Notes under the pieces: generated by a model | The model's database searches: none | The model's input: only the letters and a program-made list of their open reading frames with translations | Told to the model about the DNA's origin: nothing | In this document: in pieces, positions 51,449 through 60,732 of the stretch | How positions within the stretch are numbered: the first letter of the stretch is position 1 | Layout of the letters: every line of letters begins with the position of its first letter | Made by a program: the position numbers and the translations under genes | From: Sphingobacterium paucimobilis HER1398 | Lineage (GTDB): Bacteria; Bacteroidota; Bacteroidia; Sphingobacteriales; Sphingobacteriaceae | Direction of reading: 5' to 3' | Assembly: GCF_000416985.1 (NCBI RefSeq) | Contig: NZ_ATDL01000022.1 | Span: forward strand, 496,001 to 560,000 | Length of the DNA stretch: 64,000 bases

Positions 51449-54052
51449 CTAAAAACGTAGACCGATACGGATATAGGGCAATACGGCTTCATTGGAAATA
51501 CCCCAAGCAGCCTGTATCAGCATCAGATCAGCAGGGATAAAATAGACACCACCACCATAACCATGATGCCATGACTGCGATTTTTCCTGCGACATCCAAA
51601 CACGACCTACGTCATAAAAGCCGACTAGACCTACAGTGCCTGGTACAAGATAGGAATCGTAACTAAATAATTTGGCACGCATCTCTAGATTATTATAGAC
51701 CATCGTCTTACCTGTAAAGCGTCTGGAATTAAATCCTCGAAGACTGCCTTCGCCTCCAAGCTGAGCATGCTGAAAGAAGTAGGGATCGCCCCATACCGCC
51801 TCTAGGCCAGTACGGTTCGCTAATGTAGCTACATCTTTTCCAAAAGTATGGTAAAAGCTAAATGCGGTATTCAGATAGGTATGCTGTTTCCTATCACCTC
51901 CTGTCTCTGACTGCCAACTCACCTTAGCATAGGCATGCATTCCTTCTTTGGTATTTTCCATATTGTCTCGTCCATCGTAGTCTATCCCCACTTTGGCTCC
52001 CGTAAAGAATTTACTTCCGTAAAAACTTTCTGTGGGATGTTCGTTTTGATAGTCACCCAAGAACCGTCCGTTATTTTTACTTTCTTGTGCATTAAAATAG
52101 GTGGAAGACGAACCATAGCCCAACCGCAACTTGTTAGAGAGTGGGTATAGCAAGGCTACATCCGCATCCACTACATCGTAACGGTTTCGGTAATAATGTA
52201 TACCTCTGTCTTCTCCTTTTTCATACACAGTATTATTGCCGTAACCAAAGAAGTTGCTCAGATTGAATGGTCCTTGGGATTCGATATCGATGTACAGATC
52301 CTGCTTTCCCCAGATTGATTTTGCTATCCCCTGATAACTTAACATAAAAGACTCTCTCCCTGTTAGATAACTTGCCTTAAGAATATGCTTGATGGCAAAT
52401 GGAGATTTTCGGAACCCCTGATTCTCGATGATATAACCAAGCCCCATGATCAGCCCACGGTCAATACCGTAATTGACATCTACCAGGACTCCTTTACGAT
52501 CGTATACAAATGAATTATAATCGTATGCGTGAATAGCGGTATCATTACGTAATCGATACTTTATACCCATTTTACGGGGAATCGTATTTAATGATGCATC
52601 CTTGTCATCGTATAGATACAATTTCTTCCTATTGGAAAATGAGGGTTCGATGTTGTAATCATCTTTTCCATCACCACCGACTATACGCACCTTTATTGGT
52701 GACTTGCCGTTGCCATCGATGGTATAGCTATCTGTACCGCCTATTCCATAAATCCGTAATTCCTTGGTTTCATGTGGAAAGAAGTTTCGTTCTAAAAGCT
52801 TTCGGCCTTCGGTACCATCTTTCTTTTTATTATTGACCTTCAATGCTACTGTACCGTCTTCCCTATAGTCGAGTTTTACGAACTCGTTTTTAGCAGACAA
52901 TGGAATATCTACAACATTTGCCAAAGCTTTATAATACGCTATCCCTGTCGTCTCCATATCATCCCTTCTGGAACGGATGTTATGCACCAATTCTTCGGCA
53001 CTGAGCTTTACTATGGTATCCGGCATAGCTAACATCGCACGCTGAATCAACGAATCGGTCAATGCCTGTTGAACAAAACGAATCTCTTTCTCCCAATCCG
53101 ATTGGCTCAAGTGATTCAAAAAGAAACGGTCAAAATGTCTAGCATTGAAATTCCAATGGGAGATATTTCTGATATGGGGGCTAAACGGCTGCAGATGTGC
53201 TTTCAACCATTGATGAGACAATAAAACAGGGAATACTCCGGAAGTTTTGTAATACACCTTATCCCGATCTCTAGGAACTGGTGTATAGGTCTTTTTGCCC
53301 TTTTCCTTTTCTGGATCCCAACGCCAATTGTCTTCATGCCTATCCCAATCTCCCAGTATCATATCCAGTAATCTGGCCCGTAATGTCAGGTCTTGTTCTA
53401 CCTGGGTATCGTTGTCTTCGAGTACCTTACGGATTACCTTGAGGGTATTGTCTGTCTTGCTATCTTCAAAAGGCATCCGAGGTTCAAAAATATAAGCTCT
53501 ATTCTTGAAAATGTCCCTAAATTCGCCCAAGCGCGGATCATCTCCTACATACACCAACTCGGGTTTAGCATGAGGAATATCCAAGGCTTCATTAAAAGGA
53601 GGCACCGTCAATGCGCCGAAAGGATGGGTAATAGAAATCTGATCTTGAACGATATCTTTTATAATCGTCTTTCTAAGACTCTCCGGTAGACTCCGTTCAG
53701 GATACTTTTGGATAGAACGTAGTACCCATTCGCGACCATTAGGGTCTACCAAACGTAAAGACTGGGTCTGCATCCCTCCCCCGAGCTTGACAATCTCCAA
53801 TCCTCCCTTTTCGATGCTCAAATCCATTACCCGCATAGGGACAGGTGTGTTATATAGTTTTCGGTAACTATCGCCAAACCAAAACCGACGGACTGGACCT
53901 ACTTTGTCATACTCGGGAGCAATCAATGCTGTAGTACTATCTGCCTTTTGGGCATATGTATCCGTGCCGAATGTACAGCCCAACAAACCTAAAAACAGGA
54001 TATACTGGATTTTATTTCCGACTGATATCATCTTTTTCCTGTGAACTTGCAT
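51449..54052 (-). CDS. Outer-membrane beta-barrel protein with kinase-like periplasmic domain
   Basis: 867 residues with an export signal (about 8-35). The C-terminal 330 residues form a BamA/TamA-like barrel: GSLRGFNSRRFTGKTMVYNNLEMR is the barrel-strand signature and the protein ends in an aromatic residue (IRIGLRF). Residues about 85-345 read like an atypical protein-kinase fold of the HipA/Fam20/PI4K type: WVLRSI (110-114) for the nucleotide-binding strand, RAYIFEP hinge, GDWDRHEDNW (234-243) as catalytic loop with D237 and N242, and PRDRD (260-264) as the metal-binding motif. Residues 430-480 carry GGDGKDDYNI-type turns. The kinase-like reading is motif-based inference. Longer relatives I recall carry a metallophosphoesterase in front; it is absent here. 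Confidence 0.75.
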   Translation of the reverse strand: MQVHRKKMISVGNKIQYILFLGLLGCTFGTDTYAQKADSTTALIAPEYDKVGPVRRFWFGDSYRKLYNTPVPMRVMDLSIEKGGLEIVKLGGGMQTQSLRLVDPNGREWVLRSIQKYPERSLPESLRKTIIKDIVQDQISITHPFGALTVPPFNEALDIPHAKPELVYVGDDPRLGEFRDIFKNRAYIFEPRMPFEDSKTDNTLKVIRKVLEDNDTQVEQDLTLRARLLDMILGDWDRHEDNWRWDPEKEKGKKTYTPVPRDRDKVYYKTSGVFPVLLSHQWLKAHLQPFSPHIRNISHWNFNARHFDRFFLNHLSQSDWEKEIRFVQQALTDSLIQRAMLAMPDTIVKLSAEELVHNIRSRRDDMETTGIAYYKALANVVDIPLSAKNEFVKLDYREDGTVALKVNNKKKDGTEGRKLLERNFFPHETKELRIYGIGGTDSYTIDGNGKSPIKVRIVGGDGKDDYNIEPSFSNRKKLYLYDDKDASLNTIPRKMGIKYRLRNDTAIHAYDYNSFVYDRKGVLVDVNYGIDRGLIMGLGYIIENQGFRKSPFAIKHILKASYLTGRESFMLSYQGIAKSIWGKQDLYIDIESQGPFNLSNFFGYGNNTVYEKGEDRGIHYYRNRYDVVDADVALLYPLSNKLRLGYGSSSTYFNAQESKNNGRFLGDYQNEHPTESFYGSKFFTGAKVGIDYDGRDNMENTKEGMHAYAKVSWQSETGGDRKQHTYLNTAFSFYHTFGKDVATLANRTGLEAVWGDPYFFQHAQLGGEGSLRGFNSRRFTGKTMVYNNLEMRAKLFSYDSYLVPGTVGLVGFYDVGRVWMSQEKSQSWHHGYGGGVYFIPADLMLIQAAWGISNEAVLPYIRIGLRF

Positions 54053-54070
54053 AAATAAGTGCTTTTTATT

Positions 54071-56383
54071 TTATAAAATAACATCTACACGTAATGCGTG
54101 CAGCCCACTAACTCCCTGTAATTCTTCCAATTCTAACTCTTCTATATCAGGTTTAATCAATCCCATATCCGCTACCGAGAGTAGATCTTCGATCAAAATA
54201 GACACTTCTGCTTCTCCCTGTACGACAACCGCTATTTTCCCTGGCTGAACAAGTCGCTCATCTGTACCACGGATCAAGACCTTATCGATTCTCTTTTTGA
54301 TCATCTGATAGCGGATATTATAACCGCCTTCGACATCAAACCGTCTTTCGTCTCTCCTAAACGAAATATCGATTGCAGTAGGGTGTACAAAAATCAACTG
54401 GGTCGTATTCATCGCTATAGGCAATGAATCCTGCAATCTATCAACCTGTTGGCTGATTTGTGCCATAGAGACCAACTGTTGCCTTCTGAATGTTCTCAAA
54501 ATAGTTGGATTAAACACCATAGACGGTGTTATGGACTGTCCGATATAAAAATCGTACTCAATGCCATCGGTTCTGAATTTTTCGAAATAGGAAGGAAAAC
54601 GCTCTTGAACAAACTCATTCAGCTTGTTAATATTACCAGCTATCAAAGTATTTACCTGTTTTAAGGATTCTTCAAAAGCATCCTGGTAATAGGTTATACC
54701 CAATGACTCTGCATATATTTTAATCTGTCTATCCAATTCATCATCCAACCAAGATAATGTCAGAATAAATGTAGCGACTTCCTCTTGGAAAAAGGCTGTA
54801 ATGTCATGCATCCGCTCGACCTTACGATCTGTTGCCAACCAGGTGTCTACCTTATCCATCTTGCGTTTAAAACTTTTCAACGCAGCCAAATCAGGGAACA
54901 AACCTTCAGGCAAGTATTTCATAAGGCTTCGCAGTCTATCCAGATGAAGCTTATTATCTTTCCTAAAGGCAATATTGCGAAGCTTCGTAGAATCTTTGAT
55001 ATCCACCCCTCCATACAGCGGATATACATTTGAAAAGCTGATCCGCTCCAATGGCAACGACTCATGGGTGTTTTCGTAATCCTTCAGATACTTTGCTGCA
55101 GCCTGATTGAAACGCCACTGCACTGCAGGCTGGAGTGCAGTATAGTTCTGCAAAATCACGGTATCTAACCTATTCTTGAACTTTAAACGTAAATCATATC
55201 CCAATTGGATTAATACAGGAAAAAGTGGTGATAAACGAGTCAGAATAGAAGGCGACAACGTAGACTCTTCCTTCGTATATAACTCCAAGAAACCAACAAG
55301 TTCCTCTTGGTGTTTTAAGGGAAAACAGACGTAACTACTCACGTCCAACGCCTCGATCTTCGCTCGGAAATATTCCAGCTTGGTATCAAAATCGGGGTGA
55401 ATATTATACGACAGAATAAAAGGAGATTCTAAATATCTAAGTACATATTCTTCGATATTATCGATATTTCCTCCGATATATTCGTTAAAAAGCAAATAAC
55501 TTTTGGCCACCCCTTCCTTTAGAATAGGCATGCCATTGAGGTATAAAACAGGAAAAAGTGAACAGTTGACATCCTGCTTGCCAAGTACACTCTTTATTTT
55601 ATCCAGAAGACTATGAACAAATTCGTTGCGTGTGTAGGTATTAAAGTTCAATATCATATCCTGTATACTATCCAGGACAAAGCTCTCGGTTGCATCCGTA
55701 AACCTTAGCATAGAAAAGCCTTCAAATATAAAATTATCCAAGTGTATACTTTGGAGAAGAGGCTGCACATTGGCCTCATCAAGCATTTCCCGATTATTGA
55801 CACATGAAAAATCTAACGTCGGTAATACAGTCTTGGGGCGCACCGTGACAAAACTGAAATCAACCTCTAACTTCAAATATTTGGTAACTTCTTCCTCTCC
55901 TATATATTCAAAGATGTAAGGAGTTGCAGTCATTGGGATACCGTACAGTCTATCAAGTACCAACTCGTACATAATCTTATCGGTATGAATCACATCCCTA
56001 CAAAATAGATGCGCACGCTGATCTATAACCGGAGATAATGTTTGTTCAAGCAGATCGTACATCGGAACTGTTCCAGCAAATAGAACCGAAGGGATAGGCG
56101 TAGACATACCCCAAGCCTGAGGTGTATCTGTTGCTAAATTATTTGCCCAACCAAAGATCAACTCAAAAGCTTCTAAAAAATCCTGAGCATTGTCTACAGA
56201 CAGCTCTCCCTTTTCTTTTTCTATTTCTGCAATACGCTGTTGTACCAATTGGGACATGCTTTGCCCGATTGAGCCAACATCTATAGTCCGCAAATGTTCA
56301 TATAGCTTAGCGAAAGATAAATCACTATATGCACTTGTTACAGCAATTAATTTATTTATATAGACATTTCTTGTCTCTATCAT
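54071..56383 (-). CDS. GAF-domain protein of unknown function
   Basis: 770 residues, cytosolic by appearance. The GAF domain lies at about 320-420, with ALDVSSYVCFPLKHQEELVGFLELY as its core. Long helical regions before and after contain no kinase, cyclase or helix-turn-helix motif. GAF domains bind cyclic nucleotides or other small molecules, which would fit the HD-PycTM protein two genes upstream, but no ligand can be read. Its start overlaps the previous gene's stop by one base; 18 bp to the barrel gene. Confidence 0.75.
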   Translation of the reverse strand: MIETRNVYINKLIAVTSAYSDLSFAKLYEHLRTIDVGSIGQSMSQLVQQRIAEIEKEKGELSVDNAQDFLEAFELIFGWANNLATDTPQAWGMSTPIPSVLFAGTVPMYDLLEQTLSPVIDQRAHLFCRDVIHTDKIMYELVLDRLYGIPMTATPYIFEYIGEEEVTKYLKLEVDFSFVTVRPKTVLPTLDFSCVNNREMLDEANVQPLLQSIHLDNFIFEGFSMLRFTDATESFVLDSIQDMILNFNTYTRNEFVHSLLDKIKSVLGKQDVNCSLFPVLYLNGMPILKEGVAKSYLLFNEYIGGNIDNIEEYVLRYLESPFILSYNIHPDFDTKLEYFRAKIEALDVSSYVCFPLKHQEELVGFLELYTKEESTLSPSILTRLSPLFPVLIQLGYDLRLKFKNRLDTVILQNYTALQPAVQWRFNQAAAKYLKDYENTHESLPLERISFSNVYPLYGGVDIKDSTKLRNIAFRKDNKLHLDRLRSLMKYLPEGLFPDLAALKSFKRKMDKVDTWLATDRKVERMHDITAFFQEEVATFILTLSWLDDELDRQIKIYAESLGITYYQDAFEESLKQVNTLIAGNINKLNEFVQERFPSYFEKFRTDGIEYDFYIGQSITPSMVFNPTILRTFRRQQLVSMAQISQQVDRLQDSLPIAMNTTQLIFVHPTAIDISFRRDERRFDVEGGYNIRYQMIKKRIDKVLIRGTDERLVQPGKIAVVVQGEAEVSILIEDLLSVADMGLIKPDIEELELEELQGVSGLHALRVDVIL

Positions 56384-57294
56384 TACTTTTTCACCTGTTG
56401 TATTTTACAAATTTCGGCATGGCCTTTATCCCCAGCTTCACTGGATATATAGAGATTTAAATGCTCGTCAAACACCATTCCCTCAGGCTGCTCGAAGGTT
56501 TTCCTATCGAATCGCACTACTTGTTTCAACCGGAATGTTTCATCCGTAACAATCAATGCTTTATCTATGGAAGATATAATATACCATTCGTCATTTATAG
56601 GATGTTTGGCCATAGCCGATGGCTTAAAAGACTTAGCCATTCTCTTGTCCAACTGTCTGATTTCGTCTGTATGAATAGAAAATGTTTTCTCTACTGTAAG
56701 CTCTCCGTCGGAAGAGTGACTGAGTATGTATCCGGTTGTGCTAGCAGTCTTTTTATCTATTTTACAGCTTTTGCACAATACATATAAGCGGTTAGTCTTC
56801 GAATCAAAAGCCATAGATTCATATTCTCCTGACGGCAACACCCCTGTATGATGTGTGACCTTGGACCGATCCGTCGTACCGATGGCGAAGCTATAAATCG
56901 AACCATTACTCTTCAATATGAAAAACTCTTTTCCATCGTTGGCAATACCCTCATAGTCTCCTGAACCTGCAAATTGAAACTGCGCTGTAACCTCTCCCCT
57001 TTCCAGGTCATAAGTAAAGAGAATTCCATCCTCATCTTGGATCGCAAAGACAGTCTGTGGTATCGTAGAAAGATAAGTCAAACCCGATATTTCCTCCAAT
57101 ACATCTGGCAAAACATAAGTCTTCCCGGAGGCTAATGGATAGGGAAAACCGGTCGTATCTGTTTCCAATTGGCTATCCTGTTGAGAAGCCGTTTTGAAAT
57201 TACAACTGAGTAAGCTATGTACAATTAGCACAAAAAGAAAGCCTAAAATGACTTTTAGCTTTCTTTGTTTTGGTAGGGAGTAATGCTCAATCAT
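56383..57294 (-). CDS. SdiA-regulated-like beta-propeller lipoprotein
   Basis: 303 residues with a lipobox after a late signal (C31 in SLLSCNFK). The mature part has the blade-like repeats of the SdiA-regulated domain: LPDVLEEISGLTYLS, VFAIQDEDGILFTYDLERG, DYEGIANDGKEFFILKSNGSIYSF, YESMAFDSKTNRLYVLCK, KPSAMAKHPINDEWYIIS, QPEGMVFDEHLNLYISSEA. Such propellers bind or sense surface ligands. It lies 4 bp after the HD-PycTM gene, so the two are coupled. Confidence 0.85.
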   Translation of the reverse strand: MIEHYSLPKQRKLKVILGFLFVLIVHSLLSCNFKTASQQDSQLETDTTGFPYPLASGKTYVLPDVLEEISGLTYLSTIPQTVFAIQDEDGILFTYDLERGEVTAQFQFAGSGDYEGIANDGKEFFILKSNGSIYSFAIGTTDRSKVTHHTGVLPSGEYESMAFDSKTNRLYVLCKSCKIDKKTASTTGYILSHSSDGELTVEKTFSIHTDEIRQLDKRMAKSFKPSAMAKHPINDEWYIISSIDKALIVTDETFRLKQVVRFDRKTFEQPEGMVFDEHLNLYISSEAGDKGHAEICKIQQVKK

Positions 57295-57298
57295 ATCG

Positions 57299-58480
57299 TT
57301 AATAGGTAATAATGGCTATAAAAAATGCTATTACGGATAGGACCAGCCCAAACATAAACACGCCATACGCATAACGGAGCAGTCTATACTTACGCCCTAG
57401 AACTACCCCTTGGGAATACACATCCTTGGTCATCATACCGTATAAGAATTCGCTATCTTCCATTGCTTGCTGCATTCCATCCTGATAGGTATGAAATGGC
57501 ATTCTAAAGAAATTACCAAAGAACAGAAGATTTACGGTTTTATTTTGGACCTCTTCGTCCTTAAAGTAACCTGCAGGAATTTTAGGTATAGTTGCTAAAA
57601 TCGCCAACACCATTGTAATGACAACTGCAGTCATCAAAGTAAAAGTAGGGATAATGAGATGTTGGTTACTATCCAGTTTTCGCAAGAGTCCCGCAGCCAC
57701 CACAGATAGAATAATAGAGTTGACAGTCAACAATATGTTGGCTTTATTATCAGCCATATCACTCAATCGTTGATTATTGGATGAGGTAATCCGAAACATT
57801 GTTTCAATGCCACGTTCAGGTCTAGACTTCTTACCACCTACTTTAATGGCCTTTTGTTGGGATATCTTATCACCATTTCCTTTATTGTTTTTCTCCAACA
57901 GTGTATTCAAATTGTGCTTTTTTATGCTTTCGCGTCGTTCCTGAGCATATTGTGTGTGGTAGTGATGGTTTTCCATAAGCCGAATAGTCTGCCTCCTCCA
58001 CATTTCCTTGTCTATCGTTTGTCCTGTGACCAATTCCGACTCCTTACGCATGAGTTTATTACGTTCGGCAAAATTCATCCCTCCTAAATGAAAGAGATCA
58101 GCGTCGCAGACAATCTGTTGTAATAACCCCTCAGGTTTCTGGGGCATTCTGGTTGCCAATATACAAGCCATGACTTGCTTGCGTGCATCCTCCTCCACAT
58201 CATATTTAATCAGAAACTGATCAGCAAACTCTGCACTCCGTTCTTCATGCCCCACTGCACCACCATTCGCATAGCCAACGTCGTGAAAATAAGCAGCACA
58301 GATAACAATAAAACGGTCTGTAGGCGACAAGAGATAATAATCAGCCATTTCGCGTACCGCTGCCACGACATCCAGCACATGAGTCTCATCGTGAAAACAA
58401 TACGTCATACCTTCTGTAGACTGCCGTATGTTTTCCTTGATAAAAGAAGGTATCTGCGCTACAATATGTTCATATTCCAT
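57299..58480 (-). CDS. HD-domain phosphohydrolase fused to Pycsar-type transmembrane effector domain
   Basis: 393 residues from the ATG at 58480; the longer frame to 58546 adds 22 hydrophobic residues before the usual N terminus and is rejected. The N-terminal HD domain has H34, H66-D67 in AAYFHDVGYANGG and D126/D128 in VCDADLFHLGG, so metal ligands are complete. A charged linker (about 195-222) leads to the PycTM-like part (225-393): SSNNQRLSDMADNKANILLTVN, then membrane segments at about 250-266, 276-298 and 371-392. In Pycsar, PycTM opens the membrane when cCMP or cUMP is bound; the HD domain could hydrolyse a nucleotide signal. No cyclase gene is near. First gene of the five-gene operon. 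Confidence 0.85.
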   Translation of the reverse strand: MEYEHIVAQIPSFIKENIRQSTEGMTYCFHDETHVLDVVAAVREMADYYLLSPTDRFIVICAAYFHDVGYANGGAVGHEERSAEFADQFLIKYDVEEDARKQVMACILATRMPQKPEGLLQQIVCDADLFHLGGMNFAERNKLMRKESELVTGQTIDKEMWRRQTIRLMENHHYHTQYAQERRESIKKHNLNTLLEKNNKGNGDKISQQKAIKVGGKKSRPERGIETMFRITSSNNQRLSDMADNKANILLTVNSIILSVVAAGLLRKLDSNQHLIIPTFTLMTAVVITMVLAILATIPKIPAGYFKDEEVQNKTVNLLFFGNFFRMPFHTYQDGMQQAMEDSEFLYGMMTKDVYSQGVVLGRKYRLLRYAYGVFMFGLVLSVIAFFIAIITY

Positions 58481-58559
58481 AAGTATCTGTGTTAAGCATA
58501 TTATACATATCTGATATAAAATAAGCACAAAAAGTCCAAAGAACAAAAAATACTATGCA

Positions 58560-58580
58560 GTTTGAACAATTGTTTCAAAC
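58560..58580. repeat. Small inverted repeat upstream of the LytS gene
   Basis: GTTTGAA (58560-58566) and TTCAAAC (58574-58580) around a 7-nt centre, in the divergent region between the HD-PycTM operon and the two-component system. Could be an operator for either side. Confidence 0.4.
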
Positions 58581-58589
58581 AGGTGTATA

Positions 58590-58601
58590 TACGTTTCAGT
58601 A
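58590..58601 (+). promoter_or_regulatory. Putative LytTR operator (TACGTTTCAGTA)
   Basis: The same 12 bases occur upstream of the RND operon at 60652-60663. TACGTT agrees with the core of direct repeats bound by LytTR-domain regulators. Located 125 bp before the kinase start. Confidence 0.5.
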
Positions 58602-58725
58602 GGAATTATTCTCGTCTTGGCCGATAACAATGGGTAAGCCCCATATTATTGCTTACTTTTAAAGTGGTTTATATACTGGTTTTTACACATTTTTGTAGAT
58701 GAAAGATTAAACGGCAACAACGACA

Positions 58726-59838
58726 TTGAAGGAAAAATTTAAAGTAATCAATCGCACAGCTTCACAGAAGGATGCTTTTTTTACCGATATGGGCAAACGG
58801 ATTCTCATTGCTACATCGGCATTCTTCTTATACAATATCGTTTCCTATATTGTGGATCCTTTATCTTATTTCTGGCAAAACTATTTTCAACACGGATGGC
58901 GCTATATTCTAGCCGATTGTATTATCTCTTTTTTATTTTGTTTTGCGGTTTCAGAAGCAAGTATATTAATTGGCAGAAAACTAGATAACTTCATCTCCTG
59001 GAAAGATAGTCCCATAAAACGATTATTGCTTGAATCTACTACTACCCTAGCTACAGTACTTATCCTCCTCTATATACAGACTTTTATCTTTATCACTTTT
59101 TTTGAAGATGGAAACGGGAAGGCAACCCCACCTACCGTACAGGATACGGTAGAATCTATCCGATGGCTTGTTGTCAGTCTAATTATCTCTTTTGCTATAA
59201 TGGCCATTAATACTGGTGACTATCTCATAGCCAGTTGGAAAAATGCGGCCTTAAATGCTTTAGAATTAAATCAGCTTGCTGTAGAGGCCGAACTACAATC
59301 GCTAAAACTACAACTGGACCCTCACTTTGTTTTTAACAACCTCAGCGTACTGTCAGAGCTTATTCTGACAAATCAACAATTGGGGCATGAATATGCTGAA
59401 AACTTCACCAAGCTATACCGATATCTCCTTATACATTCCAAAAAAGATCTTGTCCAGCTGGAAGATGAAATCAAATTTTTAAACGCTTACATTTTTCTAC
59501 TAGAACAACGCATCGGGAGTGGCGTACGTTTTGAAATTGCGATTGACGAAGCTTATTACGGACTTTCACTCCCCCCTATGACCTTGCAAATGTTGGTTGA
59601 GAACGCGCTTAAACATAACAAGACCCTCCGAACGGATCCTTTATTGATCCGTATAGAATCAGATGACAAGGAATGTATCGTGGTCGAGAATAGCCGACGT
59701 CCTCTCGAGCATACAACGTTATCCTCTGGGATTGGCATCTCTAATATCATCCGACGTTACCGCCTTCTAGGAAGCCTAGTTCCATCTATAGACACAAGCG
59801 AACAAACTTTTAGTGTAACCATTCCCCTATTAAAGTAG
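58726..59838 (+). CDS. LytS/YehU-type sensor histidine kinase
   Basis: 370 residues. Four membrane segments in the first 165 residues (ILIATSAFFLYNIVSYIVD, YILADCIISFLFCFAVSEA, TTTLATVLILLYIQTFIF, VVSLIISFAIMAIN) are followed by a His_kinase domain with LQLDPHFVFNNLSVLSELI carrying the phosphorylated histidine, and an ATPase lobe with LVENALKHNKT and GIGISNIIRRY. The start used is a TTG giving MKEKFKVIN; the first ATG in frame is at 58789 and would still keep TM1. Five bp before its response regulator. Confidence 0.9.
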   Translation: MKEKFKVINRTASQKDAFFTDMGKRILIATSAFFLYNIVSYIVDPLSYFWQNYFQHGWRYILADCIISFLFCFAVSEASILIGRKLDNFISWKDSPIKRLLLESTTTLATVLILLYIQTFIFITFFEDGNGKATPPTVQDTVESIRWLVVSLIISFAIMAINTGDYLIASWKNAALNALELNQLAVEAELQSLKLQLDPHFVFNNLSVLSELILTNQQLGHEYAENFTKLYRYLLIHSKKDLVQLEDEIKFLNAYIFLLEQRIGSGVRFEIAIDEAYYGLSLPPMTLQMLVENALKHNKTLRTDPLLIRIESDDKECIVVENSRRPLEHTTLSSGIGISNIIRRYRLLGSLVPSIDTSEQTFSVTIPLLK

Positions 59839-59843
59839 CCTAT

Positions 59844-60593
59844 ATGAATGTATTAATAATTGAAGACGAACAGCCAAATGCCGAAAGGCTAAAAAGACTG
59901 ATACTGGAGATCCGCCCTCAGGCTGTGATCCTAGATGTTCTGGAAAGTATTGTAGAAAGCGTAGATTGGCTATCCAACAACCCTTTTCCAGATGTCATTA
60001 TGATGGATATACAGCTCTCTGATGGCGTGAGCTTTGAAATCTTTAATCAAATCAAACTAGAAGTTCCAATTATCTTCGTTACCGCCTATGACGAATATGC
60101 TATTAAAGCGTTTAAACAATATAGTGTTGACTACCTCTTAAAACCTGTAGACAGGGATGAATTGGTCGCAGCATTTGAAAAACTAGATTATATCACGCAG
60201 ATTTCCGATCGACAATCTTTCGAAAAGCTTTTGACAGCTTTTCAGCCCAAAGAATATAGGAACCGTTTTCTGATACCTTTTCGAGATGAATTCAAAACCA
60301 TACTCGTCTCCGACATTCATTATTTTTCTTCTGAAATGCGGATTACCAAAGCTTACCTTATCGATGGCAGTGAGATCATTATTCCACAGACGCTAGATGA
60401 GTTGGAGAAACAATTAGACCCTCGTTTATTTTTTAGAGCAAATCGGCAGTTTATTGTACACATAGATTCTATTTCCCGAGTGTTCAATTATTTCAATTCC
60501 AAACTAAAAGTCATACTAAAAAACAATTCCTCGATCGAGATCATCGTGAGCAGAGATAAAGCACCTCTTCTAAAAAGTTGGCTTGGCTATTAA
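59844..60593 (+). CDS. LytTR-family response regulator
   Basis: 249 residues. Receiver domain with EDE (7-9), phospho-acceptor D55 in VIMMDIQLSDG and YLLKPVDRDEL; C-terminal LytTR DNA-binding domain (about 145-245) with FRANRQFIVHIDSISRVFNYFNSKLKVIL. Pairs with the LytS-like kinase. The shared motif upstream of its own operon and of the efflux operon is a plausible binding site. Confidence 0.93.
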   Translation: MNVLIIEDEQPNAERLKRLILEIRPQAVILDVLESIVESVDWLSNNPFPDVIMMDIQLSDGVSFEIFNQIKLEVPIIFVTAYDEYAIKAFKQYSVDYLLKPVDRDELVAAFEKLDYITQISDRQSFEKLLTAFQPKEYRNRFLIPFRDEFKTILVSDIHYFSSEMRITKAYLIDGSEIIIPQTLDELEKQLDPRLFFRANRQFIVHIDSISRVFNYFNSKLKVILKNNSSIEIIVSRDKAPLLKSWLGY

Positions 60594-60651
60594 AAACACC
60601 TTTTAGGCTAATCAATCCATCAGTAATTCCGTCAATTCAGTCGTTAATATC

Positions 60652-60700
60652 TACGTTTCAGTAAGATTATAAACATAATACATCAAAGGTCTACGTTTAT
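60652..60700 (+). promoter_or_regulatory. Putative LytTR operator of the RND operon (two TACGTTT boxes)
   Basis: TACGTTTCAGTA at 60652-60663 repeats the motif found before the two-component system; a second TCTACGTTTA lies at 60690-60699, 40 bp further on. Both precede the adaptor gene at 60733. A near-consensus -7 box (TTTATTTG) overlaps the second. Confidence 0.5.
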
Positions 60701-60732
60701 TTGCATCCTTAAAATACAAAGAAGTAGAATCT

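Noticed and set aside
57299..58480. Complete Pycsar anti-phage system
   Set aside because: Only the effector-type domain is present, fused to an HD domain; no nucleotidyl cyclase is encoded in the window.
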